A stretch of 64,000 nucleotides of DNA from Coxiellaceae bacterium (GTDB lineage: Bacteria; Pseudomonadota; Gammaproteobacteria; Coxiellales; Coxiellaceae), in the NCBI GenBank assembly GCA_029212925.1, contig JARGOB010000007.1:91624-155623 (forward strand), written 5' to 3'. The notes below the pieces were generated by a model. The model ran no database searches. It saw only the letters and a list, made by a program, of their open reading frames with translations, and was not told the origin of the DNA. The translations under genes and the position numbers were made by a program. This document shows, piece after piece, positions 18,374 to 26,801 of this stretch. Within the stretch, counting starts at the first letter, position 1. Every line of letters starts with the position of its first letter.

Positions 18374-21121
18374 TCAATAGGCAGCACATTTTACGGCCAA
18401 TGTTTTTACATTATTTTGCTTAAAGGCATAGCGATAATCACCCGCGTTTTCTGCAACCGGTTTGACAATTTTTTTACCTTGATATAATCGGCAAGCTCTT
18501 TCACCGTGAATAAGTAATTTAATTGGCTCATTCGCCTGTAATGCAAAATGCATACTGGTCGCAGTATGTTTGAAATTCGTCACATTTCCGTTCACTTCTT
18601 TGATAAACGGTGCGCTCGGTGGCTTTTTAGAAAAAGTAATAGTAGCTGTATTACCGCTATTTAAATGCAGATACGCCAAGTGATCGTAATGGTTATACCC
18701 CATCACGTTTGCACTTAATGTTGGGTAACCCCACTGATCGGGCACACGGTATTCTTTTAATGCTCCCATGTTGCGTATTAACCAACCATTTGCTGAATGC
18801 GCATAAACAACATGATAAAAAGCCATCGCTCGCTGAGTATATTCTGAACTGTAAATTTTATTGGTAGGTTGCTTTAATGCCCAGTCATACACCTGAGTGA
18901 GTGCGCGCAACGAACCTTTTTTGGAAGCAGAATAAGTATGATAATACACATCAATGGGCTTATATCGATGCGGTGACTCGGTTAATTTATAAGTTTCTAT
19001 TACCTTACGGAAACCATAAAACGGGCCCGTCCAGTCATTGGTATATATATTTTCATTTTGATTTGGTGCATACACCTGTATGTATGGCCCTTTCATCACA
19101 CCAATAGGCGCAATCAATGTCAGCGACTTTCGACGCTGGGTGATGATCGTATCTCCACCATTCATGTTTGCTAAATGATCCTTATAGGCAACTGCCAAAG
19201 CCTTAACATCAGGGTTAGTATCTCCTGTCCACAACGCCACCTTGCAGTGCTTTCCTTTCGGCGCTAATTGCCGATTAATAAAATCGACTGAACCTGTAAT
19301 CTCACGCTCCGCACTGTATACATACCCCGGAATAGCTAAATTATAATTTTTACCTGTCTTGTTACGCGCCAGCAATTGCCATTTATAAGGGTGTGAATAG
19401 GTATGCGTAGCCAACTCAACCCATGGCAATTTAAATATCTCTCGAGCAGCATGCATAGACTGTTTTGCATATTTAGGATAAACACCCTCAGGACTAACTT
19501 CTGCCTCAACAATAGACACTGTTGTAGGAACTTTATATTTCCTGAGCACCTTATCAAGCATGGATTGCGCCGCAATAGACCCCTTATACCACTCTGATTT
19601 TGAAGCCCAACCATCACCATCAACATGCACCATCAACATTCGTAAACCGTTCTTTGTTGTCAGATCAGCAATAGGAATATGCTTTAAGCGCAACGCCGTA
19701 CGCAAAAAAGTAAAAGGCTGAAGTATCCAATAGGTTTGATCCTCACTGATTTGCTGCACGATAAATGGACTTTGCGCATACCCACCCCAGGAGGTATAAG
19801 CAACTGCAACGCCCTTTTCATTAAGCTGATCAGCAATAGTTAATTGCGGGCGACCTTTATTTAACTTAATTTCAACATCACTTTCAACTAAGTAAGGCTT
19901 AGATTCGTATCCAATCAAGGGCGTTTGCTGTGCAATCTTAATCGGTAACGTCGGCACATGGTCGATGAAGCGCATACCCATTTTTTTAGCAAGCGCTTGG
20001 TCGTGTTGCAAATACGTAAAACTGCCCAACAATGTCAGTGGAATATCGGCAGATAGTTGCCGGCTAATCCATTGATCCAGTGATTTTTCAACTTTAGCAT
20101 TTTTCCCATTTAGCCAAACGACAATACCTGCCACCCTTCCTTTCAGTGGTTCTGAAGGTAACGTTTGGTTAACATCTATCAGCTTTGGTATATAACCCAT
20201 TTGCTCAAGCGGAAAAGCAATAAAACGCATCGGATCACTCACCACAATATCCGGAAACTGCTTACTGTCATACACAATATCAACCGTACGCGGCTCCACT
20301 GTCACCGCACCAACGCCTAAATTATTTAATGCCCCATTGGCCACCCACGGAATAAAACCGCGTGCTTTAATTTTATTCGCTACCTCCTGAGTTTTTTTAA
20401 CGTCGATCGGATCAACATAGTCAATCACGATAGGCCACAAACCATATTTTTTTACAACTTGCATTTGCGCCATTATCCACGAGCGATCTTTTTTAACTAC
20501 ATTGGTATATCGTCTCTGAGACTGATTCCAACCGCTATACAAAGACTCAACGGCTACCCCATCAATGTCGTTATGCACTTTTGGCAGCACCTCAAAACCG
20601 CGATTCAGAATGATATGAATATTGGGATAATGTTTTTTTACTGACTTAATTAAAGCAACTAAACCTGCTTCCTGTTGAGCTCTGACTTGCGGTGTTTTAG
20701 CAAATAACTGATACGAGTCCATGGTATCAAAAAACAAACCCTTATAACCTTGCTTCACTAATGGTCCAATAATTTTATTCAGCGCGTACTGACGCCAAGC
20801 CGGATTAGATTGGTCCAGTGCATAACTGTTCCAGGAATGGTTACTTGCTTTAATCCATTTTTTATTCGGTATTTTATTTTCACCATGCCACTCACCAATA
20901 CTGACATAAGCATACGCTTGACTGTTATTATCATTAAACTGCTGTGGATTAAGCCCGGTTTTTGGATCAACCACCACCACATCAAAAGCATGTAATTCAT
21001 CCATTGGTGGGGTATGCCCATAGTAAAATGCAATACTTGGGAAGGCGGAAGTAGCACCACATGCCACTGTACTCAAAAGCACCAGAAAAAAGGTGGATAA
21101 CAGATGTCTCAATATCTTCAT
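18374..21121 (-). CDS. pelA: Pel deacetylase/hydrolase PelA, copy 2 (first gene of the run)
   Basis: A 915-residue paralogue of the adjacent pelA, with the same domain order and most positions identical by eye. Signal peptide MKILRHLLSTFFLVLLSTVA is followed by the hydrolase domain (FFDTMDSY, GVAVESLY), reductase-like domain, deacetylase domain (MVHVDGDGW, ATHTYSHPY, LWTGDTNPD) and C-terminal jelly-roll. Both catalytic domains look intact, so neither copy is an obvious pseudogene. I prefer ATG 21121; the frame continues to a TTG at 21139. The gap to copy 1 is under 40 bp. The two copies may differ in hydrolase/deacetylase balance, which the sequence alone cannot tell. Confidence 0.93.
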   Translation of the reverse strand: MKILRHLLSTFFLVLLSTVACGATSAFPSIAFYYGHTPPMDELHAFDVVVVDPKTGLNPQQFNDNNSQAYAYVSIGEWHGENKIPNKKWIKASNHSWNSYALDQSNPAWRQYALNKIIGPLVKQGYKGLFFDTMDSYQLFAKTPQVRAQQEAGLVALIKSVKKHYPNIHIILNRGFEVLPKVHNDIDGVAVESLYSGWNQSQRRYTNVVKKDRSWIMAQMQVVKKYGLWPIVIDYVDPIDVKKTQEVANKIKARGFIPWVANGALNNLGVGAVTVEPRTVDIVYDSKQFPDIVVSDPMRFIAFPLEQMGYIPKLIDVNQTLPSEPLKGRVAGIVVWLNGKNAKVEKSLDQWISRQLSADIPLTLLGSFTYLQHDQALAKKMGMRFIDHVPTLPIKIAQQTPLIGYESKPYLVESDVEIKLNKGRPQLTIADQLNEKGVAVAYTSWGGYAQSPFIVQQISEDQTYWILQPFTFLRTALRLKHIPIADLTTKNGLRMLMVHVDGDGWASKSEWYKGSIAAQSMLDKVLRKYKVPTTVSIVEAEVSPEGVYPKYAKQSMHAAREIFKLPWVELATHTYSHPYKWQLLARNKTGKNYNLAIPGYVYSAEREITGSVDFINRQLAPKGKHCKVALWTGDTNPDVKALAVAYKDHLANMNGGDTIITQRRKSLTLIAPIGVMKGPYIQVYAPNQNENIYTNDWTGPFYGFRKVIETYKLTESPHRYKPIDVYYHTYSASKKGSLRALTQVYDWALKQPTNKIYSSEYTQRAMAFYHVVYAHSANGWLIRNMGALKEYRVPDQWGYPTLSANVMGYNHYDHLAYLHLNSGNTATITFSKKPPSAPFIKEVNGNVTNFKHTATSMHFALQANEPIKLLIHGERACRLYQGKKIVKPVAENAGDYRYAFKQNNVKTLAVKCAAY

Positions 21122-21151
21122 TAAAGGTATTCCAATCAATACTATAGGTAA

Positions 21152-21169
21152 AGATATACTATAATATGC
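21152..21169 (-). promoter_or_regulatory. Probable promoter region of the pel run, overlapping the divergent adh promoter
   Basis: Minus strand GCATATTATAGTATATCT, the partner of the element at 18353-18370. The plus strand of the same bases gives TATAAT at 21160-21165, usable by the divergent dehydrogenase gene. The only gap between the two divergent genes is about 70 bp, so both promoters must lie here. Confidence 0.5.
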
Positions 21170-21190
21170 GCACCTAAAGGAGAAGCAAAA

Positions 21191-22198
21191 ATGTCAACTC
21201 GCAGCTATGCCACCCATGCCGTCAATCAACCACTCGATTTATTTGAATATCAAGCAAAGCCGTTAGCGCCATTAGACGTTGCCGTAAAAATTAGTCATTG
21301 CGGTGTGTGTTATAGCGATATTCGTGTAATGGAAACAGACCAAGGCAATAATTACCCCATTGTTCCAGGCCACGAAGTCGTCGGCACAGTCATTGATAAA
21401 GGCAATGCTGTTGAACATCTAGACATTGGTCAACGTGTTGGTATTGGCTGGCAAAGCGGTGCATGCATGCACTGCCAACGCTGCCTTGAAGGTGATGAAG
21501 TCCATTGTAAACAATTTAAACGAACCTGCCTTGACGGCTACGGCGGCTTTGCTGAAGCCATTCAGGTCAACAGCAATTTTGCGTTTGCGATTCCCGATGA
21601 ATTAAAATCTGAATATGTTGGCCCATTAATGTGTGGTGGCGCTACAGTCTTTCGCCCTCTGCTATATCACATCAATAAACCTTTAGTAAAAGTTGGCGTT
21701 ATTGGCATTGGTGGCTTAGGCCATATGGCATTACAGTTTGCACATGCATTTGGTTGTGAAGTTACAGCCATTTCAAGATCAGCCAGCAAAGCTGCAGAGG
21801 CTAAAGGCTTTGGTGCGCATCATTTTATCAATAGCGACGATGCTGAAGATATGCAGCAAGCCATGCACTCTCAAGACTTGATTCTCAATACTGCTACTGC
21901 TGATCTTGATTGGGAACCATATTTAAATTTATTACACGCTCATGGAAAAATCTGCGTTGTTGGTATCCCCAATAAACCACTAAGCATACCGGTACGGCCG
22001 CTGATTGATATGGAAGCATCGGTCGTTGGCAGCCATATCGGCAGCGTACCGGATATTCACCGCATGTTAGCCTATGCTGCAAAAAACAATATCAAACCAC
22101 AAATCGAACAATTTCCCATGAGCGACGTTAATGTGGCACTCGATAAGTTACGCGCAGGCAAAATGCGTTATCGCGGTGTCCTGGTCAGCGATTGGTAG
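21191..22198 (+). CDS. Zinc-dependent alcohol dehydrogenase, YahK/cinnamyl-alcohol-dehydrogenase type
   Basis: A 335-residue cytoplasmic medium-chain dehydrogenase, probably an NADPH-dependent aldehyde reductase. Catalytic zinc ligands: Cys in HCGVCYSDI and His-Glu in GHEVVG. Structural zinc ligands: the four-cysteine lobe CMHCQRCLEGDEVHC. Cofactor site: GIGGLGHMALQFAHAFG, with the following SRSASK typical of NADP preference. Length is normal. GGAGAAG lies before the ATG. It is divergent from the pel run and convergent with the KamA-like gene. The physiological substrate is not evident. Confidence 0.92.
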   Translation: MSTRSYATHAVNQPLDLFEYQAKPLAPLDVAVKISHCGVCYSDIRVMETDQGNNYPIVPGHEVVGTVIDKGNAVEHLDIGQRVGIGWQSGACMHCQRCLEGDEVHCKQFKRTCLDGYGGFAEAIQVNSNFAFAIPDELKSEYVGPLMCGGATVFRPLLYHINKPLVKVGVIGIGGLGHMALQFAHAFGCEVTAISRSASKAAEAKGFGAHHFINSDDAEDMQQAMHSQDLILNTATADLDWEPYLNLLHAHGKICVVGIPNKPLSIPVRPLIDMEASVVGSHIGSVPDIHRMLAYAAKNNIKPQIEQFPMSDVNVALDKLRAGKMRYRGVLVSDW

Positions 22199-22201
22199 CA
22201 C

Positions 22202-22229
22202 TGTCATCCCGCACTTGATGCGGGATCCA
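22202..22229. repeat. Intergenic palindromic repeat that encodes the C-terminus of the KamA-like protein
   Basis: TGTCATCCCGCACTTGATGC begins a GTCATCCCG...CGGGATCC palindrome of the kind seen again at 33317 and 42388. The minus-strand stop codon of the KamA-like gene (22204-22206) and its last eight codons lie inside it. Confidence 0.7.
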
Positions 22230-23199
22230 CATATAAAACAGGCTGTTTTCCACCTACCCCACCCGGCGTATCAATCACATAAGTCGGCACACATAACCCA
22301 GAATACTGCTCACGCAATTGCTTCATCAACGCCAACCCTTTATCAGGATCCACACGAAAATGACCGGTGCCACGTGCCTTGTCCAACTGATGAATATAGT
22401 AAGGCTTAATCCGTAATGTAACTAACAAACGCATTAAATCAGATAGCGCTTCTAGATTATCATTCACGTTTTTTAATAATACCGACTGACTTAACATGGG
22501 AATGCCTGCATTGATTAAATCATTGCAAGCACGTTTTGCTTCATCATGAAACTCATCTGCATGATTGGTGTGCAAAACAACGTAGGTAGGTTGATGCAGT
22601 TGTAATGTCGCTATCATTTCCGAATTAATGCGCTTGGAATCAACCACCGGAATACGCGTATGCACGCGAATTACTTTTACATGCTCAATCGCACTTAAAC
22701 GTTTTATGATTTGCGCTAATTGCTTGGCTTTTAATAGTAACGGGTCTCCACCGGTTAAAATCACTTCCCAAATTTCATTATGACTTTCAATATAAGCATA
22801 GGCATTTTCTAATTGCTCAGGTGTCATCGCCGCCTGACCTGGACCTATTTTTTCACGGCGAAAACAGAAACGGCAATACACCGCACAAACATTAATCGGC
22901 ATTAGCAAACAGCGATCGCGATGACGATGCACTACACCCGCCACTGGCGAGTAAGCCGTATCACCTATTGGATCCTCCAGCTCATCATCAGCAATATCCA
23001 GCTCCTTGATACTCGGCACAAACTGGCGTGTGACCGCTGTAGCTGCCGGATTATCGGTTAGGATTTGCACCATCTCAGGCGAAACGGCTATCGAAAATGA
23101 CTCAGCTACTTGATTTAATGCAGGCGTCTCATCATCAGACACTAAACCCGCCTCAAGGAGTTGTTGATTATTTTTGATTGCTTTTGTCATGGGCGGCAT
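22204..23199 (-). CDS. KamA-family radical SAM protein (lysine 2,3-aminomutase-like)
   Basis: A 331-residue radical SAM, PLP-dependent aminomutase family member. CAVYCRFCF at about 107-115 is the 4Fe-4S cysteine motif CxxxCxxC. LTGGDPLLL, the following VIRVHTRIPVVD, and YVVLHTNHADE, SQSVLLKNVNDN and YYIHQLDKARGTGHF are family blocks. PTYVIDTPGGVGGKQP near the end is closer to lysine 2,3-aminomutase KamA than to EpmB. The product could be beta-lysine as osmolyte, or lysyl modification of EF-P as for EpmB. The protein is short for KamA (usually over 400). Its C-terminal residues VDPASSAG come from the palindromic repeat. Confidence 0.85.
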   Translation of the reverse strand: MPPMTKAIKNNQQLLEAGLVSDDETPALNQVAESFSIAVSPEMVQILTDNPAATAVTRQFVPSIKELDIADDELEDPIGDTAYSPVAGVVHRHRDRCLLMPINVCAVYCRFCFRREKIGPGQAAMTPEQLENAYAYIESHNEIWEVILTGGDPLLLKAKQLAQIIKRLSAIEHVKVIRVHTRIPVVDSKRINSEMIATLQLHQPTYVVLHTNHADEFHDEAKRACNDLINAGIPMLSQSVLLKNVNDNLEALSDLMRLLVTLRIKPYYIHQLDKARGTGHFRVDPDKGLALMKQLREQYSGLCVPTYVIDTPGGVGGKQPVLYVDPASSAG

Positions 23200-23216
23200 T
23201 GTAGCTCAATATTTAC

Positions 23217-23633
23217 TCAATGCCAATTCCATGGGTTTATCACTGCCAGCGTTTTAAACTGAAAATCTGATTCATTGCGTGTTACCAGCGTCATATCAAA
23301 ATGTAAGGCGGTTGCCGCTATTAAACTATCAATCGCAGGTAGTGGTCTCTTTTCTTCTGCTAGTAATCGCCCCCAGCGATCAGCTACATCTGCATCAATA
23401 TCCATAACATGATCAGAAAACCATGTCACGAGCTCATGCTCTAACCATAAGCGAAGTTTTTTCTTTCTTTTCTGCTCCTTTGCAGCTTCAATCCCTTTAC
23501 GAATCTCACCTAACGTTAATACACTTATATAAAGGCTATCGTCAGATATTTTTTGCAACCATGCCAGTACCGATTTATTTGGTTTTGCTTTAACTGTTTC
23601 TGAAAGAACATTAGTATCCAATAAATATTTCAT
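23217..23633 (-). CDS. vapC: PIN-domain toxin, VapC family
   Basis: A 138-residue PIN ribonuclease toxin. Conserved acidic residues: Asp in LLDTNVLSE (position 6), Glu in GEIRKGIE (about 43), Asp in PAIDSLIAATA (about 101), and VTRNESDF near the end. Domain length is normal. Its start overlaps the antitoxin stop by 4 nt, the usual toxin-antitoxin coupling. It lies 17 bp from the KamA-like gene, which faces the same way. Nothing suggests inactivation. Confidence 0.93.
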   Translation of the reverse strand: MKYLLDTNVLSETVKAKPNKSVLAWLQKISDDSLYISVLTLGEIRKGIEAAKEQKRKKKLRLWLEHELVTWFSDHVMDIDADVADRWGRLLAEEKRPLPAIDSLIAATALHFDMTLVTRNESDFQFKTLAVINPWNWH

Positions 23634-23878
23634 AAATCCGTGTCTCGTGTTGTTGATTTGTCACGCGTCACTTTAAAGTCAACCCCGACAAGCGGCGATT
23701 GACGCATTAATTGCAGAAAAGTTTTCTTGTTCTTGGTTAACTTCTCGTATTCATCGATAGATATTACCACAGCTTTGGATTCCCCTCTTACCGTAATATT
23801 TTGTGGACCCTGTGTAACCGCTTTATTGATTACTTCACTAAATTTTGCTTTCGCTTCTTGTAATTGCCATTGTTGCAT
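23630..23878 (-). CDS. Phd/YefM-family antitoxin
   Basis: An 82-residue antitoxin. MQQWQLQEAKAKFSEVINKA is the classic Phd/YefM DNA-binding start, followed by GPQNITVRGESKAVVISIDEYEKL. The C-terminal tail (about 55-82) would wrap the PIN toxin. TAGGAG lies before the ATG. Such antitoxins repress their own promoter, and an excellent promoter with repeats overlapping it is present upstream. Confidence 0.93.
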   Translation of the reverse strand: MQQWQLQEAKAKFSEVINKAVTQGPQNITVRGESKAVVISIDEYEKLTKNKKTFLQLMRQSPLVGVDFKVTRDKSTTRDTDL

Positions 23879-23884
23879 CAGCCG

Positions 23885-23937
23885 CTCCTAACTAGTCAGT
23901 CTAGTCATATTATAGCTAATGTGCAGTTTTATTACAA
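23885..23937 (-). promoter_or_regulatory. Promoter and probable operator of the toxin-antitoxin pair
   Basis: On the minus strand, TTGTAA (23932-23937) and TATAAT (23909-23914) are separated by exactly 17 bp. Just downstream are repeated CTAG-containing elements (CTAGTCAGTCTAGTCATA, 23892-23909), suited to binding by the dimeric Phd-type antitoxin. Confidence 0.65.
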
Positions 23938-24070
23938 GCCAATAAGGTCAACTTTCATAGCGCAGCTCGACAATGGGCTTGACCATTGCAGAATCCGTGT
24001 CAAAATAACCAAACTCAACTTGTTGAAAAACATAACATTAGCGTACATCAACCGGACAAGGACGAAAGCG

Positions 24071-25117
24071 ATGAATACTATAAAAAAACTGATCTGTGCC
24101 GCTGCACTGGCCATCACTGCAAGCGCGCACGCTGGCTTACTGCCAATCGAGCAAGACACCATCCACGTATTTAAAAAAGTATCACCCTATGTGGTAAACG
24201 TGCACCCCTACAAACAATCGAATAATTTACATTGGCAGCCACAAAAAATATTAGCCGGTACAGGCTCAGGAATCATCTGGAATGCTGATGGCTACGTCGT
24301 TACCAACTACCATATTATTGGTCAACACAAATATTTTGAAGTCACATTAAAAAATGGCAAAACAGTAAAAGCTGATTTTATCGGCGGTGACCCACGCAAA
24401 GACGTGGCGGTACTAAAACTTAAAAACAGTAAGCTACTAGCCAAAGCCATTCCATCACAAAAGATTGCGGTTAGTAACAGCAAAAACCTACAAGTAGGCC
24501 AAATAGCAATCGCTATCGGTAATCCATTTGGCCTGGATGAGACACTAACCGAAGGGGTAGTCTCTGCGTTAGATCGCGAAATCTTTGGTTACGGCGGTGT
24601 CGAAATCAGCGGTATGATTCAAACCGATGCCTCTATCAACCCCGGCAACTCCGGTGGACCATTGATTGATAGCCGCGGACGCTTAATTGGCATGAACACC
24701 ATGATATATTCACAAACCGGCGGTTTTTCAGGTATCGGCTTTGCCATTCCAAGCAACACGATTGTCGGTGTTGTCAACCAAATTATTAAACACGGAAAAA
24801 TTATTGCTTCCGGTATCGGCATTATTCCTCTGCCCGATCGCATTGCCGTACAAGCAGGTGTCGATGGTGTCATTATCGCTAAAGTCGCGCCCGGCATGCC
24901 GGCCAGTAAAGCGGGGTTAAGAGGCATGACACAAACACGCAATGGTCAATACCGCGTTGGTGATATCATCACCGGCATCAATGGTCATAAAATTAAAGAC
25001 TATAACGACCTTTACCAAATACTAGACAAAACAAAAGTAGGACAAAAGGTTACATTAACGATACAACGAGGCAACAAACGCAAAAAAGTGAAACTGAGAA
25101 CCGTTAACCTACAGTAA
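24071..25117 (+). CDS. Periplasmic HtrA/DegP-type serine protease with one PDZ domain
   Basis: A 348-residue protein. The signal peptide (MNTIKKLICAAALAITASAH, cleaved near AHA) sets the start at 24071, although the frame is open upstream to 23864. The trypsin-like domain (about 28-240) has the triad His in TNYHIIG, Asp in RKDVAVLKL and Ser in NPGNSGGPL. A single C-terminal PDZ domain (about 245-345) has VDGVIIAKVAPGMPASKAGL and VGDIITGINGHKI. It differs from DegP/DegQ in having one PDZ and resembles DegS in layout, but lacks a membrane anchor. It is presumably in envelope protein quality control. It stops 2 bp from the convergent glutaminase gene. Confidence 0.92.
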   Translation: MNTIKKLICAAALAITASAHAGLLPIEQDTIHVFKKVSPYVVNVHPYKQSNNLHWQPQKILAGTGSGIIWNADGYVVTNYHIIGQHKYFEVTLKNGKTVKADFIGGDPRKDVAVLKLKNSKLLAKAIPSQKIAVSNSKNLQVGQIAIAIGNPFGLDETLTEGVVSALDREIFGYGGVEISGMIQTDASINPGNSGGPLIDSRGRLIGMNTMIYSQTGGFSGIGFAIPSNTIVGVVNQIIKHGKIIASGIGIIPLPDRIAVQAGVDGVIIAKVAPGMPASKAGLRGMTQTRNGQYRVGDIITGINGHKIKDYNDLYQILDKTKVGQKVTLTIQRGNKRKKVKLRTVNLQ

Positions 25118-25119
25118 CG

Positions 25120-26706
25120 TTACTTCTTAGCTTTAGGTTTTTTGTATTTTTTAATATAGCTTTGCAGTATTTTCTTGCTTGATTCATGCCCTTCACGCTC
25201 CGCGTCATCCAGCGGAGTGCCACCCCATCGGTCTTTAGGGCATGGATTAACTTTTTTACTTAACAAGTAGCGCAGCACATCATCACAACCGTTTGAAGCA
25301 GCCAAATGCAACGGAGTGCGGCCATCGTAATCACAACCAACCACTTTCACACCTGAGGCAACAATACGTACCACCTCATGCAAATCACCTTCACTAGCAG
25401 CCGATAACAACGCAAAAATCGTATTGCGCTTGATGCCATCTTTGCGATAACGCGGATCTGTTTTTTTGCGCTCTGTTAATAGACTGTCATAGTTATGAAA
25501 ATTATACTCATCAATAAACTCATGATAAAATTCAATGCCACGTGCGGAGTTACCCAACTCATCCAGTGGCGGCGACCATACACACATACCTAACACCCCA
25601 GGAACAACAGCCATAATACCACCCGACACCCCACTCTTTGCAGGAATACCCATGGTAAAAGCCCACTCACCTGAGTAATCATACATGCCACAACTATACA
25701 TCAGTGATAAACAGTTCTTGACGGTATCCGGCTTTAATATATCAGCGTTGGTAATTGGACAATTACCACCATTAGCCAGCGTAGCCGCTAACGCAGCCAT
25801 ACCACTGGTATTCAATTCAATTGAACAACACTGAAAATAAAACTCCAACGTTTCAAGCAAATTAGTATTATGCGGGAAGGCACAGTGCTCTTTCATAAAA
25901 TACCCCAGAGCAAAATTTCTATCGGCATGCTCGCGCTCAGATAAATAAACTGCATTATCAAACCCAACAACGTTGTTGCCCGATAATCGTTTCACTTGCT
26001 CCATGACATATTCAAATCTTTCCGACGCATCCATTTTTGATTTAATCAATGCGCAATCCATGATTGCACCAGCATTAATCATCGGATTATGAGGCAAACC
26101 TTTTTTATTCAACTTTAACTCACTAAAACCCTCACCGCTTGGTTCTCGACCAATATGCCTATGTACAAACTCCTCACCGTTTTCCTCTAAAGCCAAACAA
26201 TATAAAATGGGTTTACACATCGACTGCAAACAATAATAATCTTTATAATCACCAAAGAAACATTGCTGGCCATCGACTGTGCATATCGCTACGGCAAACT
26301 TCGCTGGATCTAACTTGGCTAACTGAGGAATATAATCTGCCACCTTACCTGACTTCACCGACTTTACTCGCTCAAAAATATCGGCAACGGTATCCGACAT
26401 CACATTAAAGTCGCGAATAATAAAGCTACCTTCTAACGCTTTCTTAACAATCGCTAAGTGACAACCCACGATATCAACAAAATCATCAAACGTGATGGTC
26501 TGACTGCTTTCGTAGTGAGATAAAGTCTCAAAAACTTCAGCCACCCTAACGTCCTTGCGCTGCAAGCCACAATCAGTCATATGCTTTAAAATATCATTTT
26601 TAACGATCTGACCATCATTATCGACATCAATAGCAGTAAACAAGCGTTTCACTTCAGGGTTTTTCTTCAATTTATCATGGAGTTTCATACTATCCAGTAC
26701 CATCAT
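25120..26706 (-). CDS. glsA: Glutaminase with EF-hand-like N-terminus and C-terminal ankyrin repeats
   Basis: Converts glutamine to glutamate and ammonia. 528 residues against about 310 for ordinary bacterial GlsA. Residues about 10-95 form an EF-hand-like region with the loop DVDNDGQIVKND. The glutaminase domain (about 120-415) has the SMCKPI nucleophile motif (SxxK), NPMINAGAI, SCGMYDYSGEWA and AKSGVSGGIM. Residues about 425-515 are ankyrin repeats (GRTPLHLAASNGCDDVLRYL, GGTPLDDAEREGHES). This layout is that of animal kidney-type glutaminase. The mechanism residues are present, so it should be active. A regulatory or partner-binding role of the added parts is inference. Confidence 0.93.
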   Translation of the reverse strand: MMVLDSMKLHDKLKKNPEVKRLFTAIDVDNDGQIVKNDILKHMTDCGLQRKDVRVAEVFETLSHYESSQTITFDDFVDIVGCHLAIVKKALEGSFIIRDFNVMSDTVADIFERVKSVKSGKVADYIPQLAKLDPAKFAVAICTVDGQQCFFGDYKDYYCLQSMCKPILYCLALEENGEEFVHRHIGREPSGEGFSELKLNKKGLPHNPMINAGAIMDCALIKSKMDASERFEYVMEQVKRLSGNNVVGFDNAVYLSEREHADRNFALGYFMKEHCAFPHNTNLLETLEFYFQCCSIELNTSGMAALAATLANGGNCPITNADILKPDTVKNCLSLMYSCGMYDYSGEWAFTMGIPAKSGVSGGIMAVVPGVLGMCVWSPPLDELGNSARGIEFYHEFIDEYNFHNYDSLLTERKKTDPRYRKDGIKRNTIFALLSAASEGDLHEVVRIVASGVKVVGCDYDGRTPLHLAASNGCDDVLRYLLSKKVNPCPKDRWGGTPLDDAEREGHESSKKILQSYIKKYKKPKAKK

Positions 26707-26768
26707 ATCTGTATTCAGTACCTATAAAATAGCATAATTAACCAAAGGTGTAATGACTGTGATACCTC

Positions 26769-26796
26769 CTGGATTCCGGATCAAGTCCGAAATGAC
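26769..26796. repeat. Palindromic intergenic repeat (degenerate)
   Basis: CTGGATTCCGGATCAAGTCC leads into GAAATGAC. The TTCCGGA/TCCGAAA arms and the ATGAC end match the GTCAT/ATGAC family of repeats in this window. It lies between the glutaminase and MocR-type genes. Confidence 0.55.
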
Positions 26797-26801
26797 AAAT
26801 A

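Noticed and set aside
23864..24070. Upstream extension of the HtrA-like frame
   Set aside because: It would place about 69 non-family residues before a perfect signal peptide at 24071 and overlaps the antitoxin promoter.
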